Source of the DNA: Pseudomonas sp. N3-W
Lineage (GTDB): Bacteria; Pseudomonadota; Gammaproteobacteria; Pseudomonadales; Pseudomonadaceae
Assembly (NCBI RefSeq): GCF_024970185.1
Contig: NZ_CP103965.1
Location: forward strand, 6,219,001-6,283,000
Length of the DNA stretch: 64,000 bases
Direction: 5' to 3'
Part shown: positions 29,018 to 38,508 of the stretch, in pieces
Numbering within the stretch: position 1 is the stretch's first letter
How the letters are laid out: each line of letters opens with the position of its first letter
Position numbers and translations under genes: made by a program
Notes under the pieces: model-generated
Told to the model about the DNA's origin: nothing
Seen by the model: only the letters and a program-made list of their open reading frames with translations
Database searches by the model: none

Positions 29018-29389
29018 TCAGCTCAACCGCCAGGCGGCGAGTCCCAGGCAGAACCAGCCCACCAGAAACGCCAGCCCGCCGAATGGCGTGATGATGCCGA
29101 GCTTGCTGATGCCCGTGGTTGTCAGCAGGTAAAGACTGCCGGAGAACAGCACGATGCCGATCGCAAACGAGGCGCCTGCCCAAGTGATCAACTTGCCGGG
29201 AATCTGCGTGGCCAGTAGCGCCACACCCAGCAGCGCCAGGGTGTGCACCAACTGGTAGGTGACGCCGGTGTGGAATATCGCCAGGTACTCGGGCGTCAGG
29301 CGGTTTTTCAGGCCGTGGGCGGCAAATGCACCCAGGGCAACACCGGTGAAGCCGAAAAAGGCAGCCAGCATCAGGAAGCCACGCAGCAT
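29018..29389 (-). CDS. DUF423 membrane protein (YgdD-like)
   Basis: A 123-residue protein with four hydrophobic helices. The family start FLMLAAFFGFTGVALGAFAAHGLK and the end GGLAFLVGWFCLGLAAWR are recognisable. Function is unknown. It stands between thiS and mtgA, as in P. aeruginosa, and is divergent from mtgA. Confidence 0.9.
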   Translation of the reverse strand: MLRGFLMLAAFFGFTGVALGAFAAHGLKNRLTPEYLAIFHTGVTYQLVHTLALLGVALLATQIPGKLITWAGASFAIGIVLFSGSLYLLTTTGISKLGIITPFGGLAFLVGWFCLGLAAWRLS

Positions 29390-29463
29390 GAAAAACTCCA
29401 GTCAGACTCGATCAACAGGGTCTGTATAATGGCCCGCTCAACGGGTTCGGCCAAGCCATCTCT

Positions 29464-30186
29464 ATGCTGCGTTTAATTTTTCGTCGTTTCACAAAAGCCC
29501 TGCTCTGGTTTGTGGCTGGCAGTGTATTGCTGGTGTTGATCTTTCGCGTGGTGCCGCCACCGGGCACGGCGTTGATGGTCGAGCGCAAGATTGAATCGTG
29601 GGTCGACGGCGAACCCATCGATCTGCAACGGACCTGGAAACCATGGGATGAGATTTCCGACGACCTGAAAGTCGCGGTGATGGCCGGGGAAGATCAGAAA
29701 TTCCCGGAGCATTGGGGTTTTGACTTCGGTGCAATCCAGGCCGCGCTGACCCACAACGAGCTTGGCGGGTCGATTCGTGGGGCGAGCACCCTGAGTCAGC
29801 AGGTCTCGAAAAACCTGTTTTTGTGGTCCGGCCGCAGCTGGCTGCGCAAAGGGCTGGAAGCCTGGTTTACCGGATTGATCGAAGTGTTCTGGCCCAAGCA
29901 GCGGATTCTTGAGGTGTATTTGAACAGCGTCGAGTGGGATGACGGGGTCTTTGGCGCCGAAGCGGCGGCCCGGCATCACTTTGGTGTGAGCGCCAGGTCG
30001 CTGTCTCGGCAGCAGGCCAGTTATCTGGCGGCGGTGCTGCCAAATCCACGGGTGTGGAGCGCCAGTCATCCGACCAGCTACGTGTCGCGTCGGGCGGGGT
30101 GGATTCGGCAGCAGATGAGTCAGCTGGGTGGGGATAGCTATCTGTTGGGGCTCAATGATTCGCGTCGGGCGCCTTGGGCTCAATAA
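29464..30186 (+). CDS. mtgA: Monofunctional peptidoglycan glycosyltransferase
   Basis: A 240-residue GT51 enzyme that polymerises lipid II into glycan strands. One N-terminal membrane helix (ALLWFVAGSVLLVLIFRVV) anchors it. The catalytic Glu lies in MAGEDQKFPEHWGFD, and the second conserved region is RGASTLSQQVSKNLFLW, followed by LEVYLNSVEWDDGVFGAEAA. No transpeptidase domain follows, as expected. A REPIN and a shared terminator lie downstream. Confidence 0.96.
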   Translation: MLRLIFRRFTKALLWFVAGSVLLVLIFRVVPPPGTALMVERKIESWVDGEPIDLQRTWKPWDEISDDLKVAVMAGEDQKFPEHWGFDFGAIQAALTHNELGGSIRGASTLSQQVSKNLFLWSGRSWLRKGLEAWFTGLIEVFWPKQRILEVYLNSVEWDDGVFGAEAAARHHFGVSARSLSRQQASYLAAVLPNPRVWSASHPTSYVSRRAGWIRQQMSQLGGDSYLLGLNDSRRAPWAQ

Positions 30187-30220
30187 CTGTTCACTGTCTC
30201 CCAAACACCAAAAATCCCCC

Positions 30221-30310
30221 GTGGGAGCGAGCCTGCTCGCGAATACGGTGCCCCATTCAACATTGATGTTGACTGATCTTCCGCATTCGCGAGCAGGCTC
30301 GCTCCCACAA
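30221..30310. repeat. REPIN between mtgA and rpoH
   Basis: Arms GTGGGAGCGAGCCTGCTCGC and GCGAGCAGGCTCGCTCCCAC surround a spacer containing CATTCAACATTGATGTTGAC, related to the spacers at 27030 and 43233. It lies between convergent genes. Confidence 0.9.
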
Positions 30311-30335
30311 GGGTTTGGTGTTGAGCTTATAAACA

Positions 30336-30371
30336 AAAACGCCCCGATCAATGATCGGGGCGTTTTTTATT
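30336..30371. terminator. Bidirectional rho-independent terminator of mtgA and rpoH
   Basis: The perfect stem ACGCCCCGATCA / TGATCGGGGCGT has runs of A before and T after, so it would end transcription from both convergent genes. It sits 15 bases past the rpoH stop codon. Confidence 0.9.
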
Positions 30372-30385
30372 GCCGGTTGCGCGGG

Positions 30386-31240
30386 TTAAGCGGCAATCGA
30401 CAACTTGAGCTTGTTCATCGCGCTCTTCTCAAGCTGACGAATACGCTCGGCCGACACGTTGTACTTCTGCGCCAGGTCATGCAGCGTGGCTTTTTCTTCT
30501 GCCAGCCAGCGCTGGTAGAGGATGTCACGGCTGCGGTCGTCCAGCACTTCCAGCGCTTCGTGCAGGTTGTGATTGGAGTTGTCGCTCCAGTCGGCATCTT
30601 CCAGTTGACGCGCCGGGTCGTACCGGTGGTCTTCCAGGTAGTTGGCCGGCGACTGGAAGGCGCTGTCGTCGTCTGCTTCGGCAGCCGGGTCGAAGGCCAT
30701 GTCATGGCCGGTCAGGCGACTTTCCATCTCGCGTACTTCACGCGGCTCTACGCCGAGGCTTTCCGCCACACGGTGGACTTCCTCGTTGTTCAGCCAGGCC
30801 AGACGCTTCTTCTGGCTGCGCAGGTTGAAGAACAGCTTGCGCTGGGCCTTGGTGGTCGCGACTTTCACAATGCGCCAGTTGCGCAGGATGAACTCGTGAA
30901 TTTCCGCCTTGATCCAGTGCACCGCAAAAGACACCAGGCGCACGCCCATTTCCGGGTTGAAGCGCTTCACGGCTTTCATCAGACCGACGTTGCCTTCCTG
31001 GATCAGGTCAGCCTGGGCCAGACCGTAGCCGGAATAGCTACGGGCAATGTGTACGACAAAACGCAGGTGGGCGAGCACCATCTGCCGAGCCGCCCCCAAA
31101 TCCTGCTCATAATAGAGACTCTCGGCCAGTTCACGCTCCTGCTCGGGAGTCAGCAATGGAATGCTGTTCACCGTGTGCACATAGGCTTCCAGGTTCGCGC
31201 CTGGGACCAGAGCATAAGCAGGTTGCAAAGAAGTGGTCAT
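30386..31240 (-). CDS. rpoH: Heat-shock sigma factor RpoH (sigma-32)
   Basis: A 284-residue sigma-70 family factor for heat-shock promoters. Region 2 is seen in [20 protein letters not shown] and [20 protein letters not shown], followed by the RpoH box QRKLFFNLR. Region 4.2 is at the C-terminus ([20 protein letters not shown]). The start [20 protein letters not shown] is chosen over an upstream open frame from 31312. It lies downstream of ftsYEX with a 113-base gap that can hold its own promoter. Confidence 0.97.
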   Translation of the reverse strand: MTTSLQPAYALVPGANLEAYVHTVNSIPLLTPEQERELAESLYYEQDLGAARQMVLAHLRFVVHIARSYSGYGLAQADLIQEGNVGLMKAVKRFNPEMGVRLVSFAVHWIKAEIHEFILRNWRIVKVATTKAQRKLFFNLRSQKKRLAWLNNEEVHRVAESLGVEPREVREMESRLTGHDMAFDPAAEADDDSAFQSPANYLEDHRYDPARQLEDADWSDNSNHNLHEALEVLDDRSRDILYQRWLAEEKATLHDLAQKYNVSAERIRQLEKSAMNKLKLSIAA

Positions 31241-31353
31241 ACGAAAAAACCTCCGACTTACATAACTCGTGCAGTTCAGCACTGCGAAAATTGACCGGAA
31301 ACCGTTGAACAAGTTCCCATAAACGCTGAAAGGTCAATACGAGCAAAATGATA

Positions 31354-32379
31354 TTACTTTGGCGCAAGCTCCCTCAGGTGGCGTGCGACTGCAATCCATG
31401 CACCGATATACCCCAACAGCACCGCGCCAAGCAAGAGCGACAGACCGTCGGCAACTGGCACTCCGGCCAGCGCAAAATCACTGCCGTACAAGCCGGCCAG
31501 CCCTACTACCGCATCGTTCAGCCAGTTCAGGCCGAACGCCAATACGCCCCAGGACAACAGCCCCGCACCAAAGCCATACAACGCGCCCATGTACAGAAAG
31601 GGCCTGCGCACATAACTGTCCGTGCCGCCGACGAGTTTAATCACTTCTATCTCTGTGCGGCGGTTTTCAATATGAAGACGAATGGTATTGCCTATCACCA
31701 AAAGTAATGCAGAAACCAGAAGCACGGTCAGACCGAAGACAAAACGGTCGCCCAGCTTGAGGATGGCTGCCAGACGCTCGACCCAGACTAGATCAAGTTG
31801 CGCCTGTTGTACCTTCGGCAGCTCCGAAAGTTTTTGTCTTAATGCTTCAAGCGTCGGCTTGTCGACTTCGTTCGGCGTCACCAGCACCACGCCCGGTAGC
31901 GGGTTTTCCGGCAGCTCCTTGAGGGCCTCGCCCAGACCGGACTGCTGCTGGAACTCTTCCAGCGCCTGATCGCGACCGACATATTCTGCATCCGCCACGC
32001 CGGGCATTTTCTTGATCTGCTCGCGCAACGACTCGCCCTCGTCGGGGCTGGCATTGAGCTCCAGATACAGGGAAATCTGCGCCGCACGCTGCCAGGAACC
32101 GCCCAGTCGCTCGACGTTATTCAGCAAAAGTGACAGGCCCATGGGCAAGCTCAGGGCCACCGCCATCACCATGCAGGTGAAAAAGCTGCCGATGGGCTGT
32201 TTGCCCAGGCGGCGCAGGCTGTCGAGCAGACTGGCGCGGTGGCTTTCGATCCAGGCGCGAAACAACGTGGCGAAATCCGGGCCGTCGTCATCGTCGCGCT
32301 TCTTTTTCTTCTGCGGCTGTGGGTCGGCGGCCTTTGGCGCTACGCGCTCGGACACCTTGGGGCTGCGCGTGGCACTCAT
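31354..32379 (-). CDS. ftsX: Cell division protein FtsX
   Basis: A 341-residue inner-membrane partner of FtsE. It has a charged cytoplasmic N-terminus with a QKKKKRDDDDG tract, a first helix (FTCMVMAVALSLPMGLSLLL), a large periplasmic domain, and three more helices at the C-terminus (VFGLTVLLVSALLLVIGNTI and others). FtsEX acts at the septum to activate peptidoglycan hydrolases. The start overlaps the ftsE stop by 4 bases. Confidence 0.95.
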   Translation of the reverse strand: MSATRSPKVSERVAPKAADPQPQKKKKRDDDDGPDFATLFRAWIESHRASLLDSLRRLGKQPIGSFFTCMVMAVALSLPMGLSLLLNNVERLGGSWQRAAQISLYLELNASPDEGESLREQIKKMPGVADAEYVGRDQALEEFQQQSGLGEALKELPENPLPGVVLVTPNEVDKPTLEALRQKLSELPKVQQAQLDLVWVERLAAILKLGDRFVFGLTVLLVSALLLVIGNTIRLHIENRRTEIEVIKLVGGTDSYVRRPFLYMGALYGFGAGLLSWGVLAFGLNWLNDAVVGLAGLYGSDFALAGVPVADGLSLLLGAVLLGYIGAWIAVARHLRELAPK

Positions 32380-33047
32380 ACGCCGGCCTCCCCGTCACCG
32401 ATCAGTCGGCCACGTTGCAGGGTCAGCATGCGGTGGCGCATGCGGGCGATCAGTGCCAGGTCGTGACTGGCAATCAGCACGCTGGTGCCCAGACGATTGA
32501 TGTCTTCGAACACACCCATGATCTCGGCCGCCAGACGCGGGTCGAGGTTACCGGTCGGTTCGTCCGCCAGCAGCAAGGCCGGGCGGTGAACGATGGCTCG
32601 GGCGATGCCGACGCGCTGCTGCTGACCGGTGGACAGGTCGCCGGGGTACAGATCGGTCTTGTCCGACAGTGCCACGCGCTCCAGCGCCGAATCCACACGC
32701 TTGGCGATCTCGGCCTTGGACAGCCCGAGGATCTGCAACGGCAGCGCAACGTTATTGAACACGGTGCGATCGAACAGCAACTGGTGATTCTGGAACACCA
32801 CGCCGATCTGCCGGCGCAGATAAGGAATCTGCGCGTTGCTGATGGTGCCAAGGTCCTGGCCGGCCAGCAGCAGTTTGCCGGTGGTGGGGCGTTCCATGGC
32901 CAGCAGCAGCCGCAGCAACGTACTTTTACCGGCGCCGGAATGGCCGGTAACAAACAAGAATTCGCCCCGGCGGACTCGAAAGCTCAGCTCATGCAAGCCG
33001 ACGTGTCCGTTCGGGTAGCGTTTACCGACCTGTTCGAAACGAATCAT
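32376..33047 (-). CDS. ftsE: Cell division ATP-binding protein FtsE
   Basis: A 223-residue ABC ATPase. Walker A is GHSGAGKSTLL, the signature is DLSTGQQQRVGIARA and Walker B is ALLLADEPTGNLD. It pairs with FtsX at the divisome. The gene overlaps both neighbours by 4 bases in the conserved order ftsY-ftsE-ftsX-rpoH. Confidence 0.97.
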   Translation of the reverse strand: MIRFEQVGKRYPNGHVGLHELSFRVRRGEFLFVTGHSGAGKSTLLRLLLAMERPTTGKLLLAGQDLGTISNAQIPYLRRQIGVVFQNHQLLFDRTVFNNVALPLQILGLSKAEIAKRVDSALERVALSDKTDLYPGDLSTGQQQRVGIARAIVHRPALLLADEPTGNLDPRLAAEIMGVFEDINRLGTSVLIASHDLALIARMRHRMLTLQRGRLIGDGEAGV

Positions 33048-34588
33048 GAACGCTCCCGCTCGGCAAACAATGCCTGGACAAAGGGTTCTGCTTCAAAAGT
33101 ACGCAAATCATCGATGCCTTCACCGACGCCGATGTAGCGAATTGGCAGACCGAACTGCTTGGCCAGGGCGAAGATCACCCCGCCCTTGGCGGTGCCGTCG
33201 AGTTTGGTCAGCGCCAGACCGGTCAACTGCACCGTCTGGTTGAATTGCTTGGCCTGGTTGATGGCGTTCTGGCCGGTGCCCGCATCGAGCACCAGCAGCA
33301 CTTCGTGCGGCGCATCGGCGTCGAGCTTGCCGATCACCCGGCGCACTTTCTTCAACTCTTCCATCAGGTTGTCTTTGGTGTGCAGGCGACCGGCGGTGTC
33401 CGCGATCAGCACGTCGATGCCACGGGCTTTGGCGGCCTGCACGGCGTCGAAGATAACCGATGCCGAGTCGGCGCCGGTGTGCTGGGCGATGACCGGGATC
33501 TTGTTGCGCTCACCCCAGACCTGCAACTGCTCCACGGCAGCGGCGCGGAACGTGTCACCGGCCGCAAGCATGACTTTCTTGCCTTCCAGCTGCAGCTTCT
33601 TTGCGAGCTTGCCGATGGTGGTGGTCTTGCCGGCGCCATTGACGCCCACCACCAAAATCACGAACGGCTTGTTCTGCGAGACGATTTTCAGCGGTTGCTC
33701 GACGGGCTTGAGCATCGCCGCCAGCTCCGCTTGCAGGGATTTGTACAGCGCATCGGCGTCGGCCAATTCTTTACGGGCGACCTTCTGCGTCAGGCGCTGA
33801 ATGATCACCGAGGTTGCCTCGACGCCCACGTCGGCGGTCAGCAGACGGGTTTCGATGTCTTCGAGCAGCTCGTCATCGATGATCTTCTTGCCCAGGAACA
33901 GGCTGGCCATGCCTTCGCCAATGCTGGCGCTGGTCTTGGACAGGCCCTGCTTGAGGCGGGCGAAGAAGCCGGCTTTGGTTTCTTCGGTACGCGGCGGCTC
34001 GACCGGGGTCTCGACAATCGCGACGGGCTCGGCAACCACAGGTGCGATGACCGGTGCCGGAGCAGGTTGTGGTGCCTGCACCACTGGCGCAACCGGGACC
34101 ACGAACACGGGCTCAGGAATAACCGGTTCCGGCTCGGTCACGACAGCAGGGATAACAAACGGCTCGACCACTGGCGCCGGAATCGGCTCAGGCGTGAACG
34201 CGACTGGAGCGGGAGTCGGAGCGGAAACTGGCTCAGGCACGAACGCAATCGGCGCCGGAATCGGCGGTGTCACATGCGGCGCCTGCTCATCCTCGACCAG
34301 TGCCACGGGCTCTTCCGCCACAGGCAGCGTCAGCCACGGCTGCGCAACAGGCGCGACCACGACTTCGGCTTCAGTCGCGGGTGCGGGCTCAACCACCGGT
34401 TGCAACACCGGCTCGGCCATCGGCAGGACAATCGGTGCCGGCTCTTCTTCTATAGCAGGCGCCGGCTCAGGAATTGGCTGTGGCTGTTCGACAACGGGTT
34501 CCTGCGGCTTTTTGCGCAGCCATCCGAACAGGCTTTTCTTCTCGCCAGCCGCAGCTGGGGTCTTCTTGTCGTCGTTGGAACCAAACAT
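33044..34588 (-). CDS. ftsY: Signal recognition particle receptor FtsY
   Basis: A 514-residue SRP GTPase that docks ribosomes translating membrane proteins. The N-terminal ~190 residues form a Pro/Ala/Val/Glu-rich low-complexity A domain with many repeats of the type APxPxxxxPEP. The NG domain follows, with G1 GVNGAGKTTTIGKLAKKL near residue 316, G3 DTAGRLHTKDNLMEEL and G4 LTKLDGTAKGG. The A domain is long and varies between species. Head of ftsYEX. Confidence 0.96.
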   Translation of the reverse strand: MFGSNDDKKTPAAAGEKKSLFGWLRKKPQEPVVEQPQPIPEPAPAIEEEPAPIVLPMAEPVLQPVVEPAPATEAEVVVAPVAQPWLTLPVAEEPVALVEDEQAPHVTPPIPAPIAFVPEPVSAPTPAPVAFTPEPIPAPVVEPFVIPAVVTEPEPVIPEPVFVVPVAPVVQAPQPAPAPVIAPVVAEPVAIVETPVEPPRTEETKAGFFARLKQGLSKTSASIGEGMASLFLGKKIIDDELLEDIETRLLTADVGVEATSVIIQRLTQKVARKELADADALYKSLQAELAAMLKPVEQPLKIVSQNKPFVILVVGVNGAGKTTTIGKLAKKLQLEGKKVMLAAGDTFRAAAVEQLQVWGERNKIPVIAQHTGADSASVIFDAVQAAKARGIDVLIADTAGRLHTKDNLMEELKKVRRVIGKLDADAPHEVLLVLDAGTGQNAINQAKQFNQTVQLTGLALTKLDGTAKGGVIFALAKQFGLPIRYIGVGEGIDDLRTFEAEPFVQALFAERERS

Positions 34589-34933
34589 GGAGGACGGCTA
34601 TCTCACGGTAGCGACGCGCCAACGGGCGCCCCGGCAAATAAATATTCGATGCAGAACAGACTGCGATTGACCCAGCTTGTTCACGCGCAACATTTTGTCG
34701 AGGCGCCAACGGCACCTCAAAGGTCGACTAATACGAAGGACTGGAACGGCATCGTCGGCGAAAACGCAGAGTTTAGCTGACAAACTCAAAGCTTCTGCCG
34801 AGAACCCAAACAACCTGCCGGCCGATAAAAGGCCTCACAGGCGTGGCCGCCAGTAAAACGGATCAGTATCCTAGCACCCTCTCGCCCGCTGACGCTAAGA
34901 ACAAGCGGGCAGCTCAACAGGTTTAAAAAACGA
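34589..34933. other. Divergent promoter region between ftsY and the first M16 gene
   Basis: A 345-base gap between two divergent genes. No open frame with family features or RNA gene was recognised. It is expected to carry promoters in both directions; no single -35/-10 pair stands out. Small GC hairpins such as GCCGGCC...GGCCGCC were seen but look incidental. Confidence 0.4.
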
Positions 34934-36289
34934 ATGAATGCTCTAGCCCGCCGCGCCGCAGGCCTGCTGTTCAGCACAGTTTGTCTGCCCCTTTCAGCTT
35001 TGGCTGCCGACCCACAACCGACCCACGAATTCACCCTCGACAACGGTCTGAAGGTCGTCGTGCGTGAAGACCATCGGGCGCCGGTGGTGGTTTCCCAGAT
35101 CTGGTACAAAGTCGGTTCCAGCTACGAGACGCCGGGGCAGACCGGTCTGTCCCACGCCCTGGAACACATGATGTTCAAGGGCACCGAGAAAATCGGCCCC
35201 GGCGAAGCCTCGCTGATCCTGCGTGACCTGGGCGCCGAAGAAAACGCCTTCACCAGCGACGACTTCACCGCCTACTACCAGGTGCTGGCCCGCGACCGCC
35301 TGGGCGTGGCCTTCGAGCTGGAAGCCGACCGCATGGCCAATCTGCGCCTGCCGGCTGACGAGTTCACCCGCGAAATCGAGGTGATCAAAGAAGAACGCCG
35401 CATGCGCACCGACGACAAGCCAATGTCCAAGGCCTTTGAGCGCTTCAAGGCCATGGCTTACCCGGCCAGCGGCTATCACACGCCGACCATCGGCTGGATG
35501 GCTGACCTGGATCGCATGAAGGTCGAGGAGCTGCGTCACTGGTACAAATCCTGGTACGTGCCGAACAACGCCACGCTGGTGGTAGTCGGCGACGTCACCC
35601 CGGACGAAGTCAAAGCCCTGGCCCAGCGCTATTTCGGCCCGATTGCCAAACGCGACGTGCCACCGGCGAAAACCCCGCTGGAGCTGGCCGAGCCTGGCGA
35701 ACGGCAAATCACCTTGCACGTACAGACCCAACTGCCGAGTTTGATGCTGGCCTTCAACGTGCCGAGCATCGCCACCGCCGAAGACAAGCGCTCGGTGAAT
35801 GCCCTGCGACTGATTTCGGCCCTGCTCGATGGCGGTTATAGCGGACGCATCCCGACACAACTGGAGCGTGGCGAAGAGCTGGTTTCCGGTGGTTCGTCGA
35901 GTTACGACGCCTACACCCGTGGCGACAGCCTGTTCACCTTGTCGGCAACGCCCAATACTCAGAAACACAAAACCATCGCCCAGGTCGAAGCGGGCCTGTG
36001 GAAGCTGCTCGACCAGTTGAAGACCACTGCGCCGTCCACCGCCGAACTGGAGCGTGTGCGGGCACAGGTGATTGCCGGTCTGGTCTACGAGCGTGATTCG
36101 ATCACCAGCCAGGCCACCTCCATCGGCCAACTGGAAACCGTCGGTCTGTCCTGGAAACTGATGGACAGCGAACTCGCCGACCTCGAAAGCGTGACCCCGG
36201 AAGATATCCAGAAGGCCGCCAAGCTGTATTTCACCCGCGAGCGTATGAGCGTCGCCCATGTACTGCCACTGGAGACGACTCATGAGTGA
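34934..36289 (+). CDS. M16 family zinc metallopeptidase (catalytic member, pair 1)
   Basis: A 451-residue exported pitrilysin-type protease with signal peptide (LLFSTVCLPLSALA). The inverted zinc motif HxxEH is H74-A-L-E77-H78 in LSHALEHMMFKG, and a third ligand Glu lies about 76 residues later in VIKEERRMR (E154). The half-domain repeat typical of M16B is visible. It overlaps the next gene by 8 bases; that partner lacks the zinc motif, so the two likely form a heterodimer like other M16B pairs. Substrate unknown; periplasmic. Confidence 0.92.
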   Translation: MNALARRAAGLLFSTVCLPLSALAADPQPTHEFTLDNGLKVVVREDHRAPVVVSQIWYKVGSSYETPGQTGLSHALEHMMFKGTEKIGPGEASLILRDLGAEENAFTSDDFTAYYQVLARDRLGVAFELEADRMANLRLPADEFTREIEVIKEERRMRTDDKPMSKAFERFKAMAYPASGYHTPTIGWMADLDRMKVEELRHWYKSWYVPNNATLVVVGDVTPDEVKALAQRYFGPIAKRDVPPAKTPLELAEPGERQITLHVQTQLPSLMLAFNVPSIATAEDKRSVNALRLISALLDGGYSGRIPTQLERGEELVSGGSSSYDAYTRGDSLFTLSATPNTQKHKTIAQVEAGLWKLLDQLKTTAPSTAELERVRAQVIAGLVYERDSITSQATSIGQLETVGLSWKLMDSELADLESVTPEDIQKAAKLYFTRERMSVAHVLPLETTHE

Positions 36290-37772
36290 GCCAAAAAAAT
36301 CCCGTCTGGCCCTGATCGGCCTGATCGCTGTAGCCCTGATCGGCGCGACCGCGTTTTACCTGTCGCCAAGCGCTGACTCCAAGGCCAGCGAAGCGCTGGA
36401 CAAGGCCAAGTCCGGCCAGAAGCTGCAATCGCTGGCCGAACTGGACGGCAAGGCCCCGGGCCATCGCAGCATGAATGTGCAGACCTGGAACACCGCCGAA
36501 GGCGCCAAGGTCATGTTTGTTGCAGCCCCAGAGCTGCCAATGTTCGACATGCGCCTGATCTTCGCCGCCGGCAGCAGTCAGGACGGCAATGCACCGGGCC
36601 TCGCCCTGCTGACCAACGCCATGCTCAACGAAGGCGTTGCCGGCAAAGACGTAGGCGCTATCGCTCAAGGTTTTGAAGGCCTGGGCGCGGACTTCGGCAA
36701 CGGCGCCTACAAGGACATGGCGATCGCTTCGCTGCGCAGCCTCAGTGCCGCCGACAAGCGCGAGCCGGCCTTGAAGCTGTTCTGCGAAGTCATCGGCAAA
36801 CCGACCTTCCCGGCCGACTCGTTCGCCCGCATCAAGAACCAGATGCTCGCCGGTTTTGAATATCAGAAACAGAACCCCGGCAAACTGGCGGGCCTGGAGC
36901 TGATGAACCGTTTGTACGGCGATCACCCCTATGCGCACTCCAGCGACGGCACGGCGAAATCCGTTCCGGCGATTACCGTGGCGCAGCTACGGGCATTCCA
37001 TGAGAAAGCCTATGCCGCTGGCAACGTGGTGATTGCGCTGGTGGGCGACTTGTCCCGTAGCGAGGCCGAGGCGATTGCCAATCAGGTGTCCGCTGCCCTG
37101 CCGAAAGGCCCGGCCCTGGCGAAAATCCCGCAGCCGACCGAACCCAAGGCAAGCATCGGCCACATCGAGTTTCCATCGAAGCAGACCAACCTGATGATCG
37201 CGCAACTGGGCATCGACCGTGATGACCCGGACTACGCTGCCCTGTCCTTGGGCAACCAGATTCTCGGTGGCGGCGGCTTCGGCACCCGCTTGATGAGCGA
37301 AGTGCGCGAGAAACGCGGCCTGACCTACGGCGTCTACTCGGGCTTCACCCCGATGCAGGCCCGCGGTCCGTTCATGATCAACCTGCAAACACGCGCCGAG
37401 ATGAGCGAAGGCACGCTCAAGCTGGTGCAGGACGTGGTTGCCGACTACCTCAAAAACGGCCCGACCCAGAAAGAACTCGATGACGCCAAGCGTGAACTCG
37501 CCGGCAGCTTCCCGCTGTCCACCGCCAGCAACGCCGATATCGTCGGCCAGCTCGGCGCCATGGGCTTCTATAATCTGCCTTTGAGCTACCTGGATGATTT
37601 CATGAATCAATCCCAGAGCCTGACGGTCGAGCAGGTCAAAACCGCACTGAACAAGCACCTGAGCACGGACAAGATGGTCATCGTCACCGCTGGCCCGACC
37701 GTGCCGCAAAAGCCGTTACCGGCCCCAACTGATAAACCTTCCGAGCAGCCGCTCGGGGTTCCGGAGCATTAA
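36282..37772 (+). CDS. M16 family non-catalytic partner (pair 1)
   Basis: A 496-residue M16-like protein with an N-terminal membrane anchor or signal (ALIGLIAVALIGATAFYL). In place of HxxEH it has FAAGSSQDGNAPGLALLTNA, so no zinc site. The C-terminal half keeps the R/Y substrate-closing segment REKRGLTYGVYSGF. Such inactive subunits complete the chamber of M16B heterodimers. It starts inside the end of the catalytic gene and its stop overlaps rsmD. Confidence 0.9.
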   Translation: MSEPKKSRLALIGLIAVALIGATAFYLSPSADSKASEALDKAKSGQKLQSLAELDGKAPGHRSMNVQTWNTAEGAKVMFVAAPELPMFDMRLIFAAGSSQDGNAPGLALLTNAMLNEGVAGKDVGAIAQGFEGLGADFGNGAYKDMAIASLRSLSAADKREPALKLFCEVIGKPTFPADSFARIKNQMLAGFEYQKQNPGKLAGLELMNRLYGDHPYAHSSDGTAKSVPAITVAQLRAFHEKAYAAGNVVIALVGDLSRSEAEAIANQVSAALPKGPALAKIPQPTEPKASIGHIEFPSKQTNLMIAQLGIDRDDPDYAALSLGNQILGGGGFGTRLMSEVREKRGLTYGVYSGFTPMQARGPFMINLQTRAEMSEGTLKLVQDVVADYLKNGPTQKELDDAKRELAGSFPLSTASNADIVGQLGAMGFYNLPLSYLDDFMNQSQSLTVEQVKTALNKHLSTDKMVIVTAGPTVPQKPLPAPTDKPSEQPLGVPEH

Positions 37773-38377
37773 TGGCCACTCGTCCTAAAAAACCTGTTCA
37801 CAACGTGCATAACGGCGTGAACCAACTGCGCATCATCGGCGGCGAATGGGGCAGCCGAAAGCTGAGCTTCCCCGACGCACCGGGCCTGCGCCCGACCCCG
37901 GACCGGGTGCGTGAAACGCTGTTCAACTGGCTCGCACCGTACGTGGCTGGTGCCAAGGTGCTCGACCCGTTCGCCGGCAGCGGCGCGCTGTTCCTGGAAG
38001 CGTTGTCCCGTGGCGCAGCCATGGGCCAAGCGCTGGACGCCAGCAACATCGCGGTGTCCAGCATCAAGGAACACCTGGGCACCCTGCGCTGCACCACCGG
38101 CCAGGTACAAACGGCTGATGCCTTGCGTTATCTGGAAACCCAGCCCGCAACGGCATACGACCTGGTGTTCCTCGACCCGCCGTTCAACCAGGACCTGTTG
38201 CCAGGCGTTTGTGCGCTGCTCGAAGAACGCCAGTGGCTGGCCGACGAGGCATGGGTCTACACCGAAAGCGAAAACGCGCCGTCATCCCTGGGCCTGCCGG
38301 GCAACTGGCGTCTGCACCGGGAACAGAAATCCGGGCGGGTGTATTACGCGCTGTGGCAGCGCAGCGTCGCTGCCTGA
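37772..38377 (+). CDS. rsmD: 16S rRNA (guanine-966-N2)-methyltransferase
   Basis: A 201-residue SAM methyltransferase acting on 16S rRNA G966. Motif I is VLDPFAGSGALFLEAL and the catalytic motif is LVFLDPPFNQ. The N-terminal IIGGEWGSRKLSFPD is typical. The ATG overlaps the stop of the preceding M16 gene by one base (TAATG), and a second M16 pair follows after 131 bases. Confidence 0.95.
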   Translation: MATRPKKPVHNVHNGVNQLRIIGGEWGSRKLSFPDAPGLRPTPDRVRETLFNWLAPYVAGAKVLDPFAGSGALFLEALSRGAAMGQALDASNIAVSSIKEHLGTLRCTTGQVQTADALRYLETQPATAYDLVFLDPPFNQDLLPGVCALLEERQWLADEAWVYTESENAPSSLGLPGNWRLHREQKSGRVYYALWQRSVAA

Positions 38378-38418
38378 GTAGCGATCGCGTCACAACAGCT
38401 TCGCGCGCAACACCCGAT

Positions 38419-38446
38419 GAGGTGCGGTAAATAGTTACCGCACCTC
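38419..38446. promoter_or_regulatory. Perfect 28-bp hairpin/palindrome between rsmD and M16 pair 2
   Basis: GAGGTGCGGTAA (38419-38430) and TTACCGCACCTC (38435-38446) are perfect complements around ATAG. There is no T-run, so a rho-independent terminator is doubtful. It lies 62 bases upstream of the second M16 pair, where it could be an operator or a transcript-end structure. Confidence 0.5.
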
Positions 38447-38508
38447 TGGGCATCCGAGCATTCACAGTGGTCCAGCGATTTCCGCTAAACCACCAAGGAT
38501 GAACAAGG

